Notes: a model not told the origin generated them from the sequence alone. A DNA stretch of 64,000 nucleotides from Bacillus sp. BHET2 (GCF_005938125.1 NZ_VCQN01000001.1:1674001-1738000), one strand, 5' to 3'. Positions 44,608-54,247 are shown, counted from the first letter of the stretch. Program-made: numbers and translations.

Positions 44608-44632
44608 GAATTCACTCCTCGTATTGACCGTT

Positions 44633-44655
44633 TGACCATTTTTGTAATTTAGTCA
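44633..44655 (-). promoter_or_regulatory. YhgD operator 3 (TGACCA-N11-TAGTCA)
   Basis: Arms at 44633-44638 and 44650-44655 with the same 11 bp spacing, 26 bp upstream of the yhgD start. This suggests autoregulation. Confidence 0.6.
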
Positions 44656-44792
44656 TTTTGTTAACATTGATAAATTTACCACATCTTTCTCCGTTACACA
44701 AGTTTTTTTTCTCATCTCAGCTTAATCATATTTCATAAAGAATAAGCCCTCATGAATAGGCTATAAGAATAAGGTTTGTTTGGAGGTCTCAT

Positions 44793-46199
44793 ATGAATAT
44801 TTACGTGGTGAAAAGCGGGGATTCACTTTGGTCGATTGCTTCTGGATATCGGGTTGATGTAAATCAAATCGCGTATGGTAATCAGCTAAAGAACCCGAAT
44901 ATACTTGTAATTGGACAAAGTCTTCTCATTCCAGAACCTTTAAAGGAATATATCGTGCAGCCAGGTGACACGTTATATGCAATTAGCCAGAAGTACTCTA
45001 TTTCTGTTAAAGAACTGCTGGAATTCAATCAAATGTCAGATCCATCACAGCTGTTTGTCGGTCAATTAATTGTCATGCCTGCCTTTATCCATAAAGTAAA
45101 ATCGGGAGAATCACTCTATGTTATTTCCTATAACCATAAAGTTCCCCTTCAGGAAATATTGAATGCAAACTCAATCTCTAATCCATCACTGATCTATCCG
45201 AATCAACAGATCAGGATTCCAAACCCTAAGTCTGTCATTGCAGTCAATGCCTATACAACCCGAACAGATGTTGAAGGAATAGCAGAAGTAAATGGACTGG
45301 GGAGTTATTTCTCTTATTTAGCACCTTTCACCCATACCATTACGAAAGATGGATCTATCACGGAATTGAATGATGCTGGTCTCATTTCGGCTTCATTGAA
45401 TCAAAATGTCGATCCATTACTCGTTCTCACCAATTATTCAGACGGGAAGTTCAACTCTGATTTAGTTGCTACCATTTTAAGGAGTGAATCACTGCAGAAT
45501 ACGTTAATTGAATCTATTTTAAAGAAAATGAATACGAAAGGCTACAAGGGATTAAATATCGATTTCGAATACGTCTATCCTGAAGATCGGGAAAATTATA
45601 ATTCATTCTTAAGAAGAACCGTTGCTTCATTGAGGCCTAAGGGCTATTCCGTTTCAACCGCCCTCGCCCCCAAAATAAAAGGCGATCAAAAAGGGCTCCT
45701 ATACGAAGCCCATGATTATAAAGCTCATGGCGAAATTGTCGACTTTGTCATCCCCATGACATATGAGTGGGGATGGGCAGGCGGTAAACCATGGGCGATC
45801 GCCCCTATTAATGAAGTCAAGAAAGTATTGGACTATGCTGTTACCGTCATCCCAAGAAACAAAATCCTGATGGGGACTCCCCTTTATGGACGTGACTGGA
45901 AGGTCCCTTGGGTAGATGGAACCTTCGCTAAAACCGTCTCACCAGAAGGAGCAATTGATCTGGCTAGTAAATACGGTGTTAGAATTCAGTACAATGAGGA
46001 ATATCAATCTCCATTCTTCACATATTGGGATGAAACCGGTCAAAAACACGAAGTATGGTTTGAAGACGCCAGGAGCATGCTGGCGAAACAAAAAACGCTT
46101 GATGACTATGGATTAAGAGGCCTAAGCTACTGGGTGCTCGGTTCTGCCTTTCCACAGAACTGGGTGCTTCAGCATTCCAGGTATCGGGTTGTGAAATGA
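44793..46199 (+). CDS. LysM-domain glycoside hydrolase family 18 (spore-type N-acetylglucosaminidase)
   Basis: 468 residues with no signal peptide, as in SleL/YaaH. Three LysM domains occupy ~1-46, 50-95 and 98-143, each beginning (V/I)xxGDxLxxIx or SGESLYVIS. The GH18 barrel follows from ~148, with the catalytic GLNIDFEYVYPEDR (the DxxxDxE version) and PMTYEWGWAGG. The enzyme should cleave GlcNAc bonds in cortex peptidoglycan during germination or mother-cell lysis. ATG 44793 follows TTGGAGG. It stands alone between yhgD and hemY. Confidence 0.88.
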   Translation: MNIYVVKSGDSLWSIASGYRVDVNQIAYGNQLKNPNILVIGQSLLIPEPLKEYIVQPGDTLYAISQKYSISVKELLEFNQMSDPSQLFVGQLIVMPAFIHKVKSGESLYVISYNHKVPLQEILNANSISNPSLIYPNQQIRIPNPKSVIAVNAYTTRTDVEGIAEVNGLGSYFSYLAPFTHTITKDGSITELNDAGLISASLNQNVDPLLVLTNYSDGKFNSDLVATILRSESLQNTLIESILKKMNTKGYKGLNIDFEYVYPEDRENYNSFLRRTVASLRPKGYSVSTALAPKIKGDQKGLLYEAHDYKAHGEIVDFVIPMTYEWGWAGGKPWAIAPINEVKKVLDYAVTVIPRNKILMGTPLYGRDWKVPWVDGTFAKTVSPEGAIDLASKYGVRIQYNEEYQSPFFTYWDETGQKHEVWFEDARSMLAKQKTLDDYGLRGLSYWVLGSAFPQNWVLQHSRYRVVK

Positions 46200-46205
46200 G
46201 GAAGG

Positions 46206-46235
46206 CACCTTCTGTTATGAGCAGAGGGTGTTTTT
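46206..46235 (+). terminator. Terminator of the GH18 gene
   Basis: CACCTTCTG (46206-46214) pairs with CAGAGGGTG (46222-46230), one G-U pair, followed by TTTTT. Confidence 0.75.
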
Positions 46236-46339
46236 CTGAGTAAAAGAGATGAACAAGAAAAAATACAACTGTGCTAACTCCATCTAGACATCCATCCCCT
46301 TGTAATTATTCCAGTGTCCTTTAGCACCATCTCCAAACA

Positions 46340-46365
46340 AAAAAAACCACCGGCTATCCGGCGGT
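46340..46365 (-). terminator. Terminator of hemY
   Basis: ACCACCGG (46346-46353), loop CTAT, CCGGCGGT (46358-46365). Seven A on the plus strand form the U-tract, six bases past the hemY stop. Confidence 0.8.
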
Positions 46366-46370
46366 CCTCA

Positions 46371-47777
46371 TCAATACGATTTCAAATACTCCAATACCTT
46401 GGTAACGGTCTTTTCGCCCTGCCCGATGCAATCAGGAATACTTAGCCCGTTATATGAACTGCCGGCTATGAAAACGCCAGGCAGAGTGGCTTCCGCTTGA
46501 TCATACATTCCTTGGATACGTTCACCATGACCTACCGTATACTGCGGCATGGAATTTTTATAACGGGAAACGATAGTAAAATCTGGCCCGCCTTCGATAT
46601 CCATAATCTTTCCCAAATCTTCCAGGACGATTTGTTCAAGATGATCATCGGATAAATCCACGATGGTTTCATCGCCTGACTTGCCCAGATAACATCTCAA
46701 TAGTGCTTTTCCTTCCGGTGCAGTGTGTGGCCATTTTTTATGGGTCCATGTTCCGGCAGTCAAGGAGTAGTCACTGTTACGTGAAACGAGGAATTCTGTG
46801 CCGGCAATGTCTTTTTTTATTGCATTTTGTGAAAATCCCATTGCAACTGTTGCAACAGAGGTAGCAGGCATGTCTTTCAAGAAAGCTAAGAATGGATACC
46901 TAGGGAACATGGATTGCAATACATGATGGGGGGTGGTGACGATTACACTGTCCGCTTCCATCTGTTCCCCGTTTGTAAAGGTAACCGTATAATCATTGCT
47001 GTCTTCTTTCTCAATGTCGGTTACTTTCATGCTTTTGTAGACTGTATTTGGGGCGAGACGTGCCTCCATTTCATCAATCAGGGATTGAAGGCCACCCTTG
47101 AATGTCAAGAAGTTTCCCTCTTCATTAGAGTTGGCACCGTGACCGCCCTTTTTGATACCTGCAATCAAACTTCGGTGTTTTTGTTCAATCTCATAGAGCT
47201 GCGGAAAAGTGGACATTAAGCTTAACTGATCGATATCCCCAGCGAAAATCCCAGTTAAGAGAGGTTCTATCAAATGATCAACGACTTCATCTCCCATTCT
47301 CCTTCTAAAGAATTTCCCGAGTGACTGATCTTCACTTTCTTGTGAACGTGGAAGAACAAAATCTGCTGCTGCTCTCATTTTTCCTGTTAATGAAAATAAA
47401 CCTGTTGTGATGAATGGAGCGATTTGAGTTGGAATTCCTACGATGGATCCCCCGGGTATAGGATAGAGTTCACCGCCCGCTATCACATAGGACGCGCCCT
47501 TGCGATTCCGAATGAGCGCATCTTTCATTCCAAGATTTTCTGCTAAGCGAGAGACTTCCGTTTTGGTTGATAAACAGGAATCTGGTCCCTTTTCGATAAC
47601 ATAGCCGTCCTTTTTCAAGGTTTGGACTTTCCCACCCAGTCGATGGGTTGCTTCTACAAGCTTTATTTCGATGGGAAGTTTTTTTTCTATTATTTCCTGT
47701 TGCAAATAATAAGCCGTCGTTAATCCGGTGACCCCCCCACCAATGACTACGACCTTTTTGGTTTGTTGTTCCAACAC
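46371..47777 (-). CDS. hemY: Protoporphyrinogen/coproporphyrinogen oxidase HemY
   Basis: About 468 residues. FAD-binding VVVIGGGVTGLTTAYYL at the N-terminus, RLGGKVQTLKKDGYVIEKGPDS in the family pattern, and the C-terminal GVFIAGSSYNGLSIPDCIGQGE. In Gram-positives it oxidises coproporphyrinogen III to coproporphyrin III. Start GTG 47777 has AGAAGG eight bases before; the ATG at 47783 and the TTG at 47798 are possible but less well placed. It is the third gene of hemE-hemH-hemY. Confidence 0.93.
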   Translation of the reverse strand: MLEQQTKKVVVIGGGVTGLTTAYYLQQEIIEKKLPIEIKLVEATHRLGGKVQTLKKDGYVIEKGPDSCLSTKTEVSRLAENLGMKDALIRNRKGASYVIAGGELYPIPGGSIVGIPTQIAPFITTGLFSLTGKMRAAADFVLPRSQESEDQSLGKFFRRRMGDEVVDHLIEPLLTGIFAGDIDQLSLMSTFPQLYEIEQKHRSLIAGIKKGGHGANSNEEGNFLTFKGGLQSLIDEMEARLAPNTVYKSMKVTDIEKEDSNDYTVTFTNGEQMEADSVIVTTPHHVLQSMFPRYPFLAFLKDMPATSVATVAMGFSQNAIKKDIAGTEFLVSRNSDYSLTAGTWTHKKWPHTAPEGKALLRCYLGKSGDETIVDLSDDHLEQIVLEDLGKIMDIEGGPDFTIVSRYKNSMPQYTVGHGERIQGMYDQAEATLPGVFIAGSSYNGLSIPDCIGQGEKTVTKVLEYLKSY

Positions 47778-47823
47778 GTTCATCGCCTTCTTTAACAAAA
47801 TATCTTCAATTTCAACAATAGAG

Positions 47824-47866
47824 AAGGACTAAAGCAGTGAGATTGAACTCATTTGCTTCAGTCCTT
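47824..47866 (-). promoter_or_regulatory. Hairpin in the hemH-hemY gap
   Basis: AAGGACTAAAGCAG.. and CTGAAG..AGTCCTT-like arms (47824-47866) give a long imperfect stem. There is no U-tract on the minus strand, so it may stabilise or attenuate rather than terminate. Confidence 0.45.
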
Positions 47867-47892
47867 CCTTTGTTTCAGCCAAAAACGAGAAA

Positions 47893-48822
47893 TTATTTTA
47901 GGTGCTTTAACACGACATCTGCCATTGCATCGATGAATTCCGGTTTGGCATTCGGCATTTCCGGACGATAGTAGGAAGCACCGATATCATCTGTTACTAC
48001 TTTGCATTCATAATCATTGTCATATAACACTTCAAGATGATCGGCTACAAACCCTACCGGGGTGTACACAAACGTCGTATAGCCTTTTTCCTTATAAAGA
48101 TCTCTTGTCAGATCTTGAACGTCAGGTCCGATCCATGGATCAGGCGTGTTTCCTTCACTTTGCCATCCAACCGCATAATCTTTCACGCCTGCACCATCTG
48201 CAATCATCTTCGCTGTTTCCTCTAATTGCATTGGATAAGGGTCACCAGATTGAAGAATACGTTCAGGTAAGCTGTGAGCGGATACGATGAGGACTGCTTT
48301 GCTGCGCTCATCCTCAGACATCCCTGCATACGTTTCCTTCACTCTATCCGTCCAATACTGAATGAATTTGGGTTCCGCGTACCAGCTCTCAACGGAAGTA
48401 ATCTGAGGTCCACCCAGTTTTTCTGCAGTTTCCTTCGCACGTCCATTGTAGGATTTCACGCTGAACGTTGAGAAATGTGGAGCAAGTACAATCGAAACTG
48501 CTTCTTCAATGCCGTCATTATGCATTTGTTCCACGGCGTCTTCTACAAATGGTTCAATATGTTTCAAGCCCAAGTACATGGTGAATTCAATCTCGTCTTG
48601 AATATGATTCAGATGTTCTTCCAGGCTCTGCGCTTGTTCAAGCGTGATCTTCGCCAGTGGAGAAATCCCTCCAATGGCTTCGTAACGTCCACGAAGATCT
48701 TCGAGTAATTCACTTGAAGGGGCTCTTCCGTGGCGGATGTGTGTATAGTACCGTTCCAAATCTTCTTCTTTATACGGTGTCCCGTAGGCCATCACCAATA
48801 GACCCATTTTTTTCTTTGTCAT
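47893..48822 (-). CDS. hemH: Ferrochelatase HemH (coproporphyrin type)
   Basis: 309 residues, identical in size to B. subtilis HemH (310). Metal-site residues are in SAHSLPERI and [15 protein letters not shown]. It inserts ferrous iron into coproporphyrin III in this branch. ATG 48822 follows GAGGTGAAA. It lies 90 bp after hemE. Confidence 0.95.
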   Translation of the reverse strand: MTKKKMGLLVMAYGTPYKEEDLERYYTHIRHGRAPSSELLEDLRGRYEAIGGISPLAKITLEQAQSLEEHLNHIQDEIEFTMYLGLKHIEPFVEDAVEQMHNDGIEEAVSIVLAPHFSTFSVKSYNGRAKETAEKLGGPQITSVESWYAEPKFIQYWTDRVKETYAGMSEDERSKAVLIVSAHSLPERILQSGDPYPMQLEETAKMIADGAGVKDYAVGWQSEGNTPDPWIGPDVQDLTRDLYKEKGYTTFVYTPVGFVADHLEVLYDNDYECKVVTDDIGASYYRPEMPNAKPEFIDAMADVVLKHLK

Positions 48823-48912
48823 ATCATTTCACCTCATTATCAGTATCATACATTTCATTATTGTGCCATGTTTCTCTCATAGAATCCATGTAAAGACACA
48901 TGTGAATGTGCT

Positions 48913-49944
48913 CTATCTCGCACTGTATTCATGTACGAAGGCTGCTAAGCGCTTTAATGTATCCGGTTGAACTTGCGGGAATACTCCGTGCCCCAAGTTA
49001 AAGATGTGTGTAGGAAGTTCCATCCCCTGGTCGAGGATCTCTTTTGCTTTTTCTTCAATCACGTTCCACGGAGCCAGAAGAATCGCGGGATCAAGATTCC
49101 CCATAACCGTTTTGGAGATGCCTCTGTCACGTGCTTCTGTAATAGGCAGACGCCAATCCAGGCCAACAACATCAATCGGAAGGTCATGCCATTCATTCGC
49201 CAGGTGACTTGCTCCTACACCAAACATAATCAATGGTACGTTCTCTTCCTTTAATTCATTAAAGATTCTTTCCATAACCGGCTTAATGAACGTGCGGTAA
49301 TCCTGTACGTTCAAGGCACCGACCCAAGAATCGAATATTTGGAAAGCAGATGCCCCCGCCTTGATCTGAGCTTTCGCATAAGTGACCGTCATCGTAGCCA
49401 ATTTATCCATTAAAGCAAACCAGGCTTGTGGTTCTGCATACATGAAAGCTTTTGTCTTATTATAGTTCTTCGAAGGTCCCCCTTCAATCATGTAGCTCGC
49501 CATTGTAAAGGGTGCACCAGCAAAACCTATTAAAGGAACCGATAATTGCTCCTGCGTCAATAATTTAATAGTGTCCAGAACATAAGGAACATCATGTTCA
49601 GGATCGATTTCTCCCAACTTTTCAACATCCGCTGTCGTACGGATAGGATTATCGATGACAGGGCCTATTCCTGACTTAATCTCCACATCCACTCCAATAG
49701 AAGGAAGTGGTGACATGATATCCTTATAAAGAATCGCTGCATCGACATCATATTGTTCAACCGGCAGCCTTGTCACATATGCACAAAGCTCTGGTTGGTG
49801 TGTAATTTCAAACAGAGAGTATTTCTCTTTAATTTTACGGTATTCAGGCTGTGAACGACCAGCTTGTCTCATATACCAAACCGGAGTATAGTCCGTCTTT
49901 TCTCCCCTTGCCGCTCGTAAAAAAGTATCATTCATTTGTTTCAT
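48913..49944 (-). CDS. hemE: Uroporphyrinogen decarboxylase HemE
   Basis: 343 residues. The N-terminal signature [16 protein letters not shown] and the [28 protein letters not shown] blocks are diagnostic. It converts uroporphyrinogen III to coproporphyrinogen III. ATG 49944 is close to AAAGG/GGTGG; an ATG three codons on is also possible. It opens the hemEHY operon. The 270 bp upstream hold the divergent promoters of hemE and hmoB. Confidence 0.95.
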   Translation of the reverse strand: MKQMNDTFLRAARGEKTDYTPVWYMRQAGRSQPEYRKIKEKYSLFEITHQPELCAYVTRLPVEQYDVDAAILYKDIMSPLPSIGVDVEIKSGIGPVIDNPIRTTADVEKLGEIDPEHDVPYVLDTIKLLTQEQLSVPLIGFAGAPFTMASYMIEGGPSKNYNKTKAFMYAEPQAWFALMDKLATMTVTYAKAQIKAGASAFQIFDSWVGALNVQDYRTFIKPVMERIFNELKEENVPLIMFGVGASHLANEWHDLPIDVVGLDWRLPITEARDRGISKTVMGNLDPAILLAPWNVIEEKAKEILDQGMELPTHIFNLGHGVFPQVQPDTLKRLAAFVHEYSAR

Positions 49945-50221
49945 ACCTTTGTTCGTCCACCTTTCTATGTAACTCCATTATTCCCATTGTATACTAATTT
50001 GAGTAGATTCTAAAATTGTCCTATTTTCAATATGACCGCTCGAATTGTAACCCTTTTAAACTATAGACGTTTTAATGAGAATTGTATAGTTATCAAGGGA
50101 AAATGTCATAAATTTGCCGATTTTCACTGGGTAATGAAAAAATATCCAAAAATCATGTTAGATGAGATTAGGAAAAGGGAAGAGTATATATAGAAGTAAC
50201 TAATTTATAGAGGTGATTTGG

Positions 50222-50728
50222 ATGAAGCTATATATGACAACCGGGACCCACGAATTTCTACAAAAAATAATGGATGAACACTCCAATGAAAAGATGATCT
50301 TAATGCAGGGCGAAGATGCATTGCTTTTACATGAGACTAGTGGAGAAAGCGTGTTTGAATCTCCACGACGCTATGAAATTGTCGATCAATCTGGTGAACT
50401 TGAACATAAAGGATATGTGGTGTTCAATAACATCCCCGTATCCGACGAGGGTCGTCCGCTGTTTGAATACCGCTTTAAAAATCGTGCAGGATTGATTGAA
50501 AAAGTGCCGGGCTTTACAGCGATTCGTGTCCTTCGACCGTTAGACAGTGATACATATGTGATCATGACTCTTTGGGAAGATGAAAAAAGCTTCCTGGGTT
50601 GGCAGGAGTCGAAGCAATACGAAAAAGCACACGCCAAGCGCGGAACTGAAGAAGGGATCGATAATCAGAAAGATATCTTCCCCCGGGCTTCCTATGTAAG
50701 TAAATACTACGTTTCAGGTCAGTCCTAA
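50222..50728 (+). CDS. hmoB: Heme-degrading monooxygenase HmoB
   Basis: 168 residues, matching B. subtilis HmoB/YhgC (166). The N-terminal half (~1-65) is a degenerate ABM-like domain and the C-terminal half (~65-150) is the active ABM fold with EYRFKNRAGLIEKVPGFTAIRVLRP, WEDEKSFLGWQESKQYEKAHAKRG (heme-ligand His). It cleaves heme to release iron. ATG 50222 follows AGAGGTGAT. It is divergent from hemE, so heme synthesis and breakdown genes face each other; in B. subtilis pbpF lies between them and is absent here. Confidence 0.92.
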   Translation: MKLYMTTGTHEFLQKIMDEHSNEKMILMQGEDALLLHETSGESVFESPRRYEIVDQSGELEHKGYVVFNNIPVSDEGRPLFEYRFKNRAGLIEKVPGFTAIRVLRPLDSDTYVIMTLWEDEKSFLGWQESKQYEKAHAKRGTEEGIDNQKDIFPRASYVSKYYVSGQS

Positions 50729-50732
50729 CGAC

Positions 50733-50763
50733 AAAGCTGCCAAACTTCTGGCAGCTTTTTTTT
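50733..50763 (+). terminator. Terminator of hmoB
   Basis: AAAGCTGCCA (50733-50742), loop AACTTC, TGGCAGCTTT (50749-50758), then T-run to 50763. Confidence 0.9.
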
Positions 50764-50892
50764 AATGCTTTATGAATCTTAACAATTACAGTTGAGGTGT
50801 ACATACATAATTACAAAAAAATAACAGTATACTTTATCGTGTTGGTCACAGGATGTTTATTTCATACCCTGAATGAAAGGAGAGAAGTATTG

Positions 50893-51468
50893 ATGAGTCA
50901 AACATGTCTGCTTCTGATTGATTTCCAAAAGGCATATAGTCATTCTCTATGGGGAAAACGAAATAATCCTAATATGGAAAAGAACGCTTATCAACTTTTA
51001 CAAGGTTGGAGAGAAAAAGCCTGGCCAGTAGTTCATGTGCAACACTCTTCTATTAATATGGAGTCGCCACTGCATTCAAGTTCATCAGGTTTCGATATTC
51101 TAGATGATTTCCGACCTTTACGAAATGAAAAACAAATCATCAAGCACGTTAATAGCGCTTTTATCGATACCGATTTAGATTTATATTTAAAAAAGGAAAA
51201 ATATACATCCCTTGTCGTGATGGGTTTCACGACGAATCACTGCGTTTCCGCTACCGTTCGCATGGCTTCTGACTTAGGGTATGAGGTAACGGTTCCTTTT
51301 GACGCCACTGCATGCTTTGAAACCTATTCATATGACGGTTCGCTATTTTCTGCAGAAATTGTTCAGAGTCTTTCACTTGCGAATCTTCATCGAGAATTTT
51401 CCACTATCGCTTCAACAGAGTCTCTGTTATCGTCACTTTTAAGACTGAGCAAACCAGCAATATTCTAA
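50893..51468 (+). CDS. Isochorismatase-family cysteine hydrolase
   Basis: 191 residues from ATG 50893 after AAAGGAGAG; the open frame back to 50797 lacks support. CLLLIDFQKAYS carries the catalytic Asp, and GFTTNHCVSATVRMASDLGYEV the nucleophile Cys with the preceding cis-peptide region. The family hydrolyses isochorismate, nicotinamide, ureidoacrylate or small amides. The substrate cannot be named. It converges on liaR. Confidence 0.85.
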   Translation: MSQTCLLLIDFQKAYSHSLWGKRNNPNMEKNAYQLLQGWREKAWPVVHVQHSSINMESPLHSSSSGFDILDDFRPLRNEKQIIKHVNSAFIDTDLDLYLKKEKYTSLVVMGFTTNHCVSATVRMASDLGYEVTVPFDATACFETYSYDGSLFSAEIVQSLSLANLHREFSTIASTESLLSSLLRLSKPAIF

Positions 51469-51483
51469 ACAAATTCATGCTCT

Positions 51484-51543
51484 CGCAAAAGGGGCTTAGT
51501 CAAGGAGAATGGAATCATTCCCCTTGACTAAGCCCCTTTTGCG
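51484..51543. terminator. Very long bidirectional terminator
   Basis: CGCAAAAGGGGCTTAGTCAAGG (51484-51505) is exactly inverted at 51522-51543, a 22 bp perfect stem with a further inner GAATG/CATTC pairing. The A4 and T4 tracts lie inside the stem. Confidence 0.85.
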
Positions 51544-51576
51544 TATCTATTTGTATCTTCAACTAGATAAAAGCTC

Positions 51577-52230
51577 TTATTCTTTCTTTCCTCCCCGATA
51601 CACGATCCCATTGCGATTCGCATAAATCGCTGCTTGCGTTCGATCCGCCACATCAAGCTTGCTCAGGATATTGCTGACATGAGTCTTAACCGTCTTTACC
51701 CCGATAAACAGACTTTCAGATATTTCCTGATTCGTCATTCCCTCCCCAAGACACTGAAGAACCTCCATCTCCCGTGATGTTAATTCTTCATGTGGTTTCC
51801 TCTCTTGAGGGCGGAATCGGTTCATCATTTTATCAGCTACCTTAGAAGCAATGACAGACTCCCCCTTCACCGCCTTATAAACAGCATCTGCCACTTCTTC
51901 TGCACTTGCCGTTTTTAATAGGTAGCTATGGGCACCAGCTTCAATGGCAGGAAACACCTTTTCATCATCATAATAGCTCGTTAAAATAATAATTTTACAA
52001 TGTGGGTGAAAGCTTAGGATCTTCTTTGTCGCCTCGATCCCGTTTCCGTTTTCCATCAATAAATCCATAAGAATGACGTCTGGCATATACAATTTGGCAA
52101 GTTGGGCAGCTTCATTTCCACTCTTCGCTTCTCCTAGAAATTCAATCCTGTCCTCAGTAAGCAAATACGTTTTCATTCCCAAACGGACCATTTCGTGATC
52201 ATCTACAATCATAACCTTAACCTTATCCAC
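51577..52230 (-). CDS. liaR: Response regulator LiaR
   Basis: 217 residues of the NarL/FixJ class. Receiver: VDDHEMVR, Asp in VILMDLLMENGNGIEAT, Thr in ILTSYYDD and Lys in YLLKTASAEE. C-terminal LuxR-type HTH: LTSREMEVLQCLGEGMTNQEIS. Together with LiaS it answers to cell-envelope stress at the lipid II cycle. Start GTG 52230 follows AAAGGAGG. It follows liaS by 17 bp. Confidence 0.92.
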   Translation of the reverse strand: MDKVKVMIVDDHEMVRLGMKTYLLTEDRIEFLGEAKSGNEAAQLAKLYMPDVILMDLLMENGNGIEATKKILSFHPHCKIIILTSYYDDEKVFPAIEAGAHSYLLKTASAEEVADAVYKAVKGESVIASKVADKMMNRFRPQERKPHEELTSREMEVLQCLGEGMTNQEISESLFIGVKTVKTHVSNILSKLDVADRTQAAIYANRNGIVYRGGKKE

Positions 52231-52247
52231 CAGTTTTCCTCCTTTGA

Positions 52248-53276
52248 TTAGACCGGGATACGGAGATCGATATATGTTCCTTCACTTTCTTTCGATCGGA
52301 TTTGAAACAATCCCCCTATTTCCTCGGCCCTCTCTCTCATCGTTTGAAGTCCATATGACGTCATCTTGTTTTTCTTTAAATCGAAGCCTTTTCCATTGTC
52401 ACTGATGTACAAGCTTACATACCCATCCTTTTTCTCCGACACAATCTTCACTTTTGTTGCATCAGAATGACGCAGTATATTGGAAAGACTCTCCTGGATG
52501 ATCCTGAACATATGCGTTTCGGTCCCTTTCGACAGGTTTTCAATTCCATCAAGATTGGCATCAATCTCGATAGACGTCTTTTCCTTTAATTCTCTTATTA
52601 AAATAGTTAACGCTTCGCAAAGACTTTCTCCCTTTAAATCAATCGGGCGGAGATGAAGAAGAAGGGCTCTCATCTCCCCTTGTGCTTTCTTTGCGATTTC
52701 GGCAACTTGCTTCACGATGATTTCAACCTTTTCACTATCCGTTCCTACACTTTTTTGCGCTGCGGAAGAAAGCATATTTAACGCGAATAATTGCTGACTG
52801 ACAGAATCATGCAGATCCCTTGCCAGCCTTTGCCGCTCTTCCATTACAGCAGCTTGATGAGCCTGATCAGCAAGCTCGGATTTTTCATCAGCCAACCTCT
52901 GGAGTGATTTCACCTGTTCTTGGATAAACACAGCCAGCTGATTCAATTCATCTGATAAAATTCCAAGTTCATCATGTTCAAATCGTTCCACCCGTGCCGA
53001 AAATTTTCCGCTTCTTAGTAAAGTAATGAATGTCGAGATATCGTCGATTCGACCTTTAAACGTATAGCCTGTACGAAAGCCAAAATAAATACTTAACAAT
53101 AGAAGAATAACTGCTAACCATATGGTCAAATAAATCGATAATTCAAGTGAAATGCTTGGATCATCTGAAAAAACCAAATACATTTGCAATGAAATAAAGA
53201 ACAACAGAATAGCCATAACAGACATCATAAAAAAACTTTTAAAGATCCAGATTCGAATATTTGAGGATTTGTTCAA
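52248..53276 (-). CDS. liaS: Sensor histidine kinase LiaS
   Basis: 342 residues. Two N-terminal membrane segments with a very short outside loop, the intramembrane-sensing design. HAMP-like linker, then ERQRLARDLHDSVSQQLFALNML (HisKA_3 with the phospho-His) and a C-terminal ATPase with NILRHSDATKV, DNGKGFD, and GLQTMRERA. Start TTG 53276 follows AAGGAGGGG. It is negatively controlled by LiaF in the studied species. Confidence 0.92.
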   Translation of the reverse strand: MNKSSNIRIWIFKSFFMMSVMAILLFFISLQMYLVFSDDPSISLELSIYLTIWLAVILLLLSIYFGFRTGYTFKGRIDDISTFITLLRSGKFSARVERFEHDELGILSDELNQLAVFIQEQVKSLQRLADEKSELADQAHQAAVMEERQRLARDLHDSVSQQLFALNMLSSAAQKSVGTDSEKVEIIVKQVAEIAKKAQGEMRALLLHLRPIDLKGESLCEALTILIRELKEKTSIEIDANLDGIENLSKGTETHMFRIIQESLSNILRHSDATKVKIVSEKKDGYVSLYISDNGKGFDLKKNKMTSYGLQTMRERAEEIGGLFQIRSKESEGTYIDLRIPV

Positions 53277-53307
53277 GCTCTCCCCTCCTTAATTAACAAT
53301 GTTGACC

Positions 53308-54114
53308 CTACACTCTATTTATTCGGATGGAGCCGATTTTTACATCAACAGACAATTTTATTTTTTTGACTGCCTGTTCGTATTCCGGAGAACGGTATTG
53401 GAGCTCAGAACGGATATCAGCAGACTTCTGCTCAAACAATTTCACATCCCCCACCTGTACGTTCAAGGTGATATCCACAGGTACATTTTCCGGAATGATC
53501 ATCTTCACATCGCCAATCCAGCCTTTGATATCAATGGTCGTTTCCCCTTCAGGAATAAACGCTTTGCTGAAATCAAAATAGTAATCTCCAATAGCGTTGT
53601 ATAGTTTCATATTTTCCAGTGGCCAATTCGCCTCTGAAAATCGAATATCCCCTACGATGAATCCTCTGTTCATTTTATTCTTTTTCAAAGAGGCATCTTT
53701 CTCATCTTCAAAAGTCATTTTCGATGATGATTTTTCATATGGATATTCGTTGCTGATGCTTACTTTGATAGGCTTCTTACTAATTCCGCGATTAATGGCA
53801 ATCGCGATAATGAAGATTGGCCACAACTTCCACCAACTTGCATAATCAAAATCCACCACCCCATACTTATCAAGAATGGCTAAAGAGCCCAGCGCTAAAC
53901 TAAAGAGCCCCACAAGTAATTTCCCGAAGCTTTTCTTCAAAAAGCTGTCTAACGTCCACTTCAAACCAAGCAGTAGTAACAAAATAGGAATTATATTGAC
54001 AAATATCTGCGTTATTTCCAAGGAAATGACACCGATATTCAAGAGTAACAACAAAAGCCCTATTGCCATTAATAAAAACGAGAAAAACCATTGCTTCCTT
54101 CCCCTGTACCTCAT
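53308..54114 (-). CDS. liaF: LiaF, inhibitor of the LiaRS system
   Basis: 268 residues from ATG 54114, which follows AAGGTGG; the frame extends to 54222 without a ribosome site. Four short membrane segments (~10-110) precede a C-terminal beta-rich domain (IRFSEANWPLENMKLYNAIGDYYFDFSKAFIPEGETTIDIKGWIGDVKMIIPE...), which is the LiaF C-terminal domain. LiaF holds LiaS in check until cell-wall stress. It starts the liaFSR operon; liaI, liaH and liaG are not in the neighbourhood. A LiaR box lies upstream. Confidence 0.9.
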   Translation of the reverse strand: MRYRGRKQWFFSFLLMAIGLLLLLLNIGVISLEITQIFVNIIPILLLLLGLKWTLDSFLKKSFGKLLVGLFSLALGSLAILDKYGVVDFDYASWWKLWPIFIIAIAINRGISKKPIKVSISNEYPYEKSSSKMTFEDEKDASLKKNKMNRGFIVGDIRFSEANWPLENMKLYNAIGDYYFDFSKAFIPEGETTIDIKGWIGDVKMIIPENVPVDITLNVQVGDVKLFEQKSADIRSELQYRSPEYEQAVKKIKLSVDVKIGSIRINRV

Positions 54115-54180
54115 ACAAGCACCACCTTCACATCTATTATTATTTTCGCTATAAATTGGACATTTCCTGTTATGTCTATC

Positions 54181-54186
54181 ATTATA
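54181..54186 (-). promoter_or_regulatory. -10 box of liaFSR
   Basis: TATAAT on the minus strand (ATTATA at 54181-54186), 66 bp before the liaF ATG and 45 bp from the LiaR box. No convincing -35 hexamer, consistent with activator dependence. Confidence 0.5.
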
Positions 54187-54231
54187 GATTGTTTTCCCTT
54201 CATGGGTGAGGAGCATCGGCATGATTCTATC

Positions 54232-54247
54232 TCCGTCTCAAGACGGA
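54232..54247 (-). promoter_or_regulatory. LiaR box upstream of liaF
   Basis: TCCGTCTCAAGACGGA is a near-perfect inverted repeat and fits the remembered LiaR/VraR pattern TNNGTCTNANGACNNA at every fixed position. It is centred about 60 bp before the expected transcription start. This points to autoregulation of liaFSR. Confidence 0.6.

Noticed and set aside
50040-50110. Fur or PerR box between hemE and hmoB
   Set aside because: GAGAATTGTATAGTTATCA keeps only one half site of the 7-1-7 pattern.
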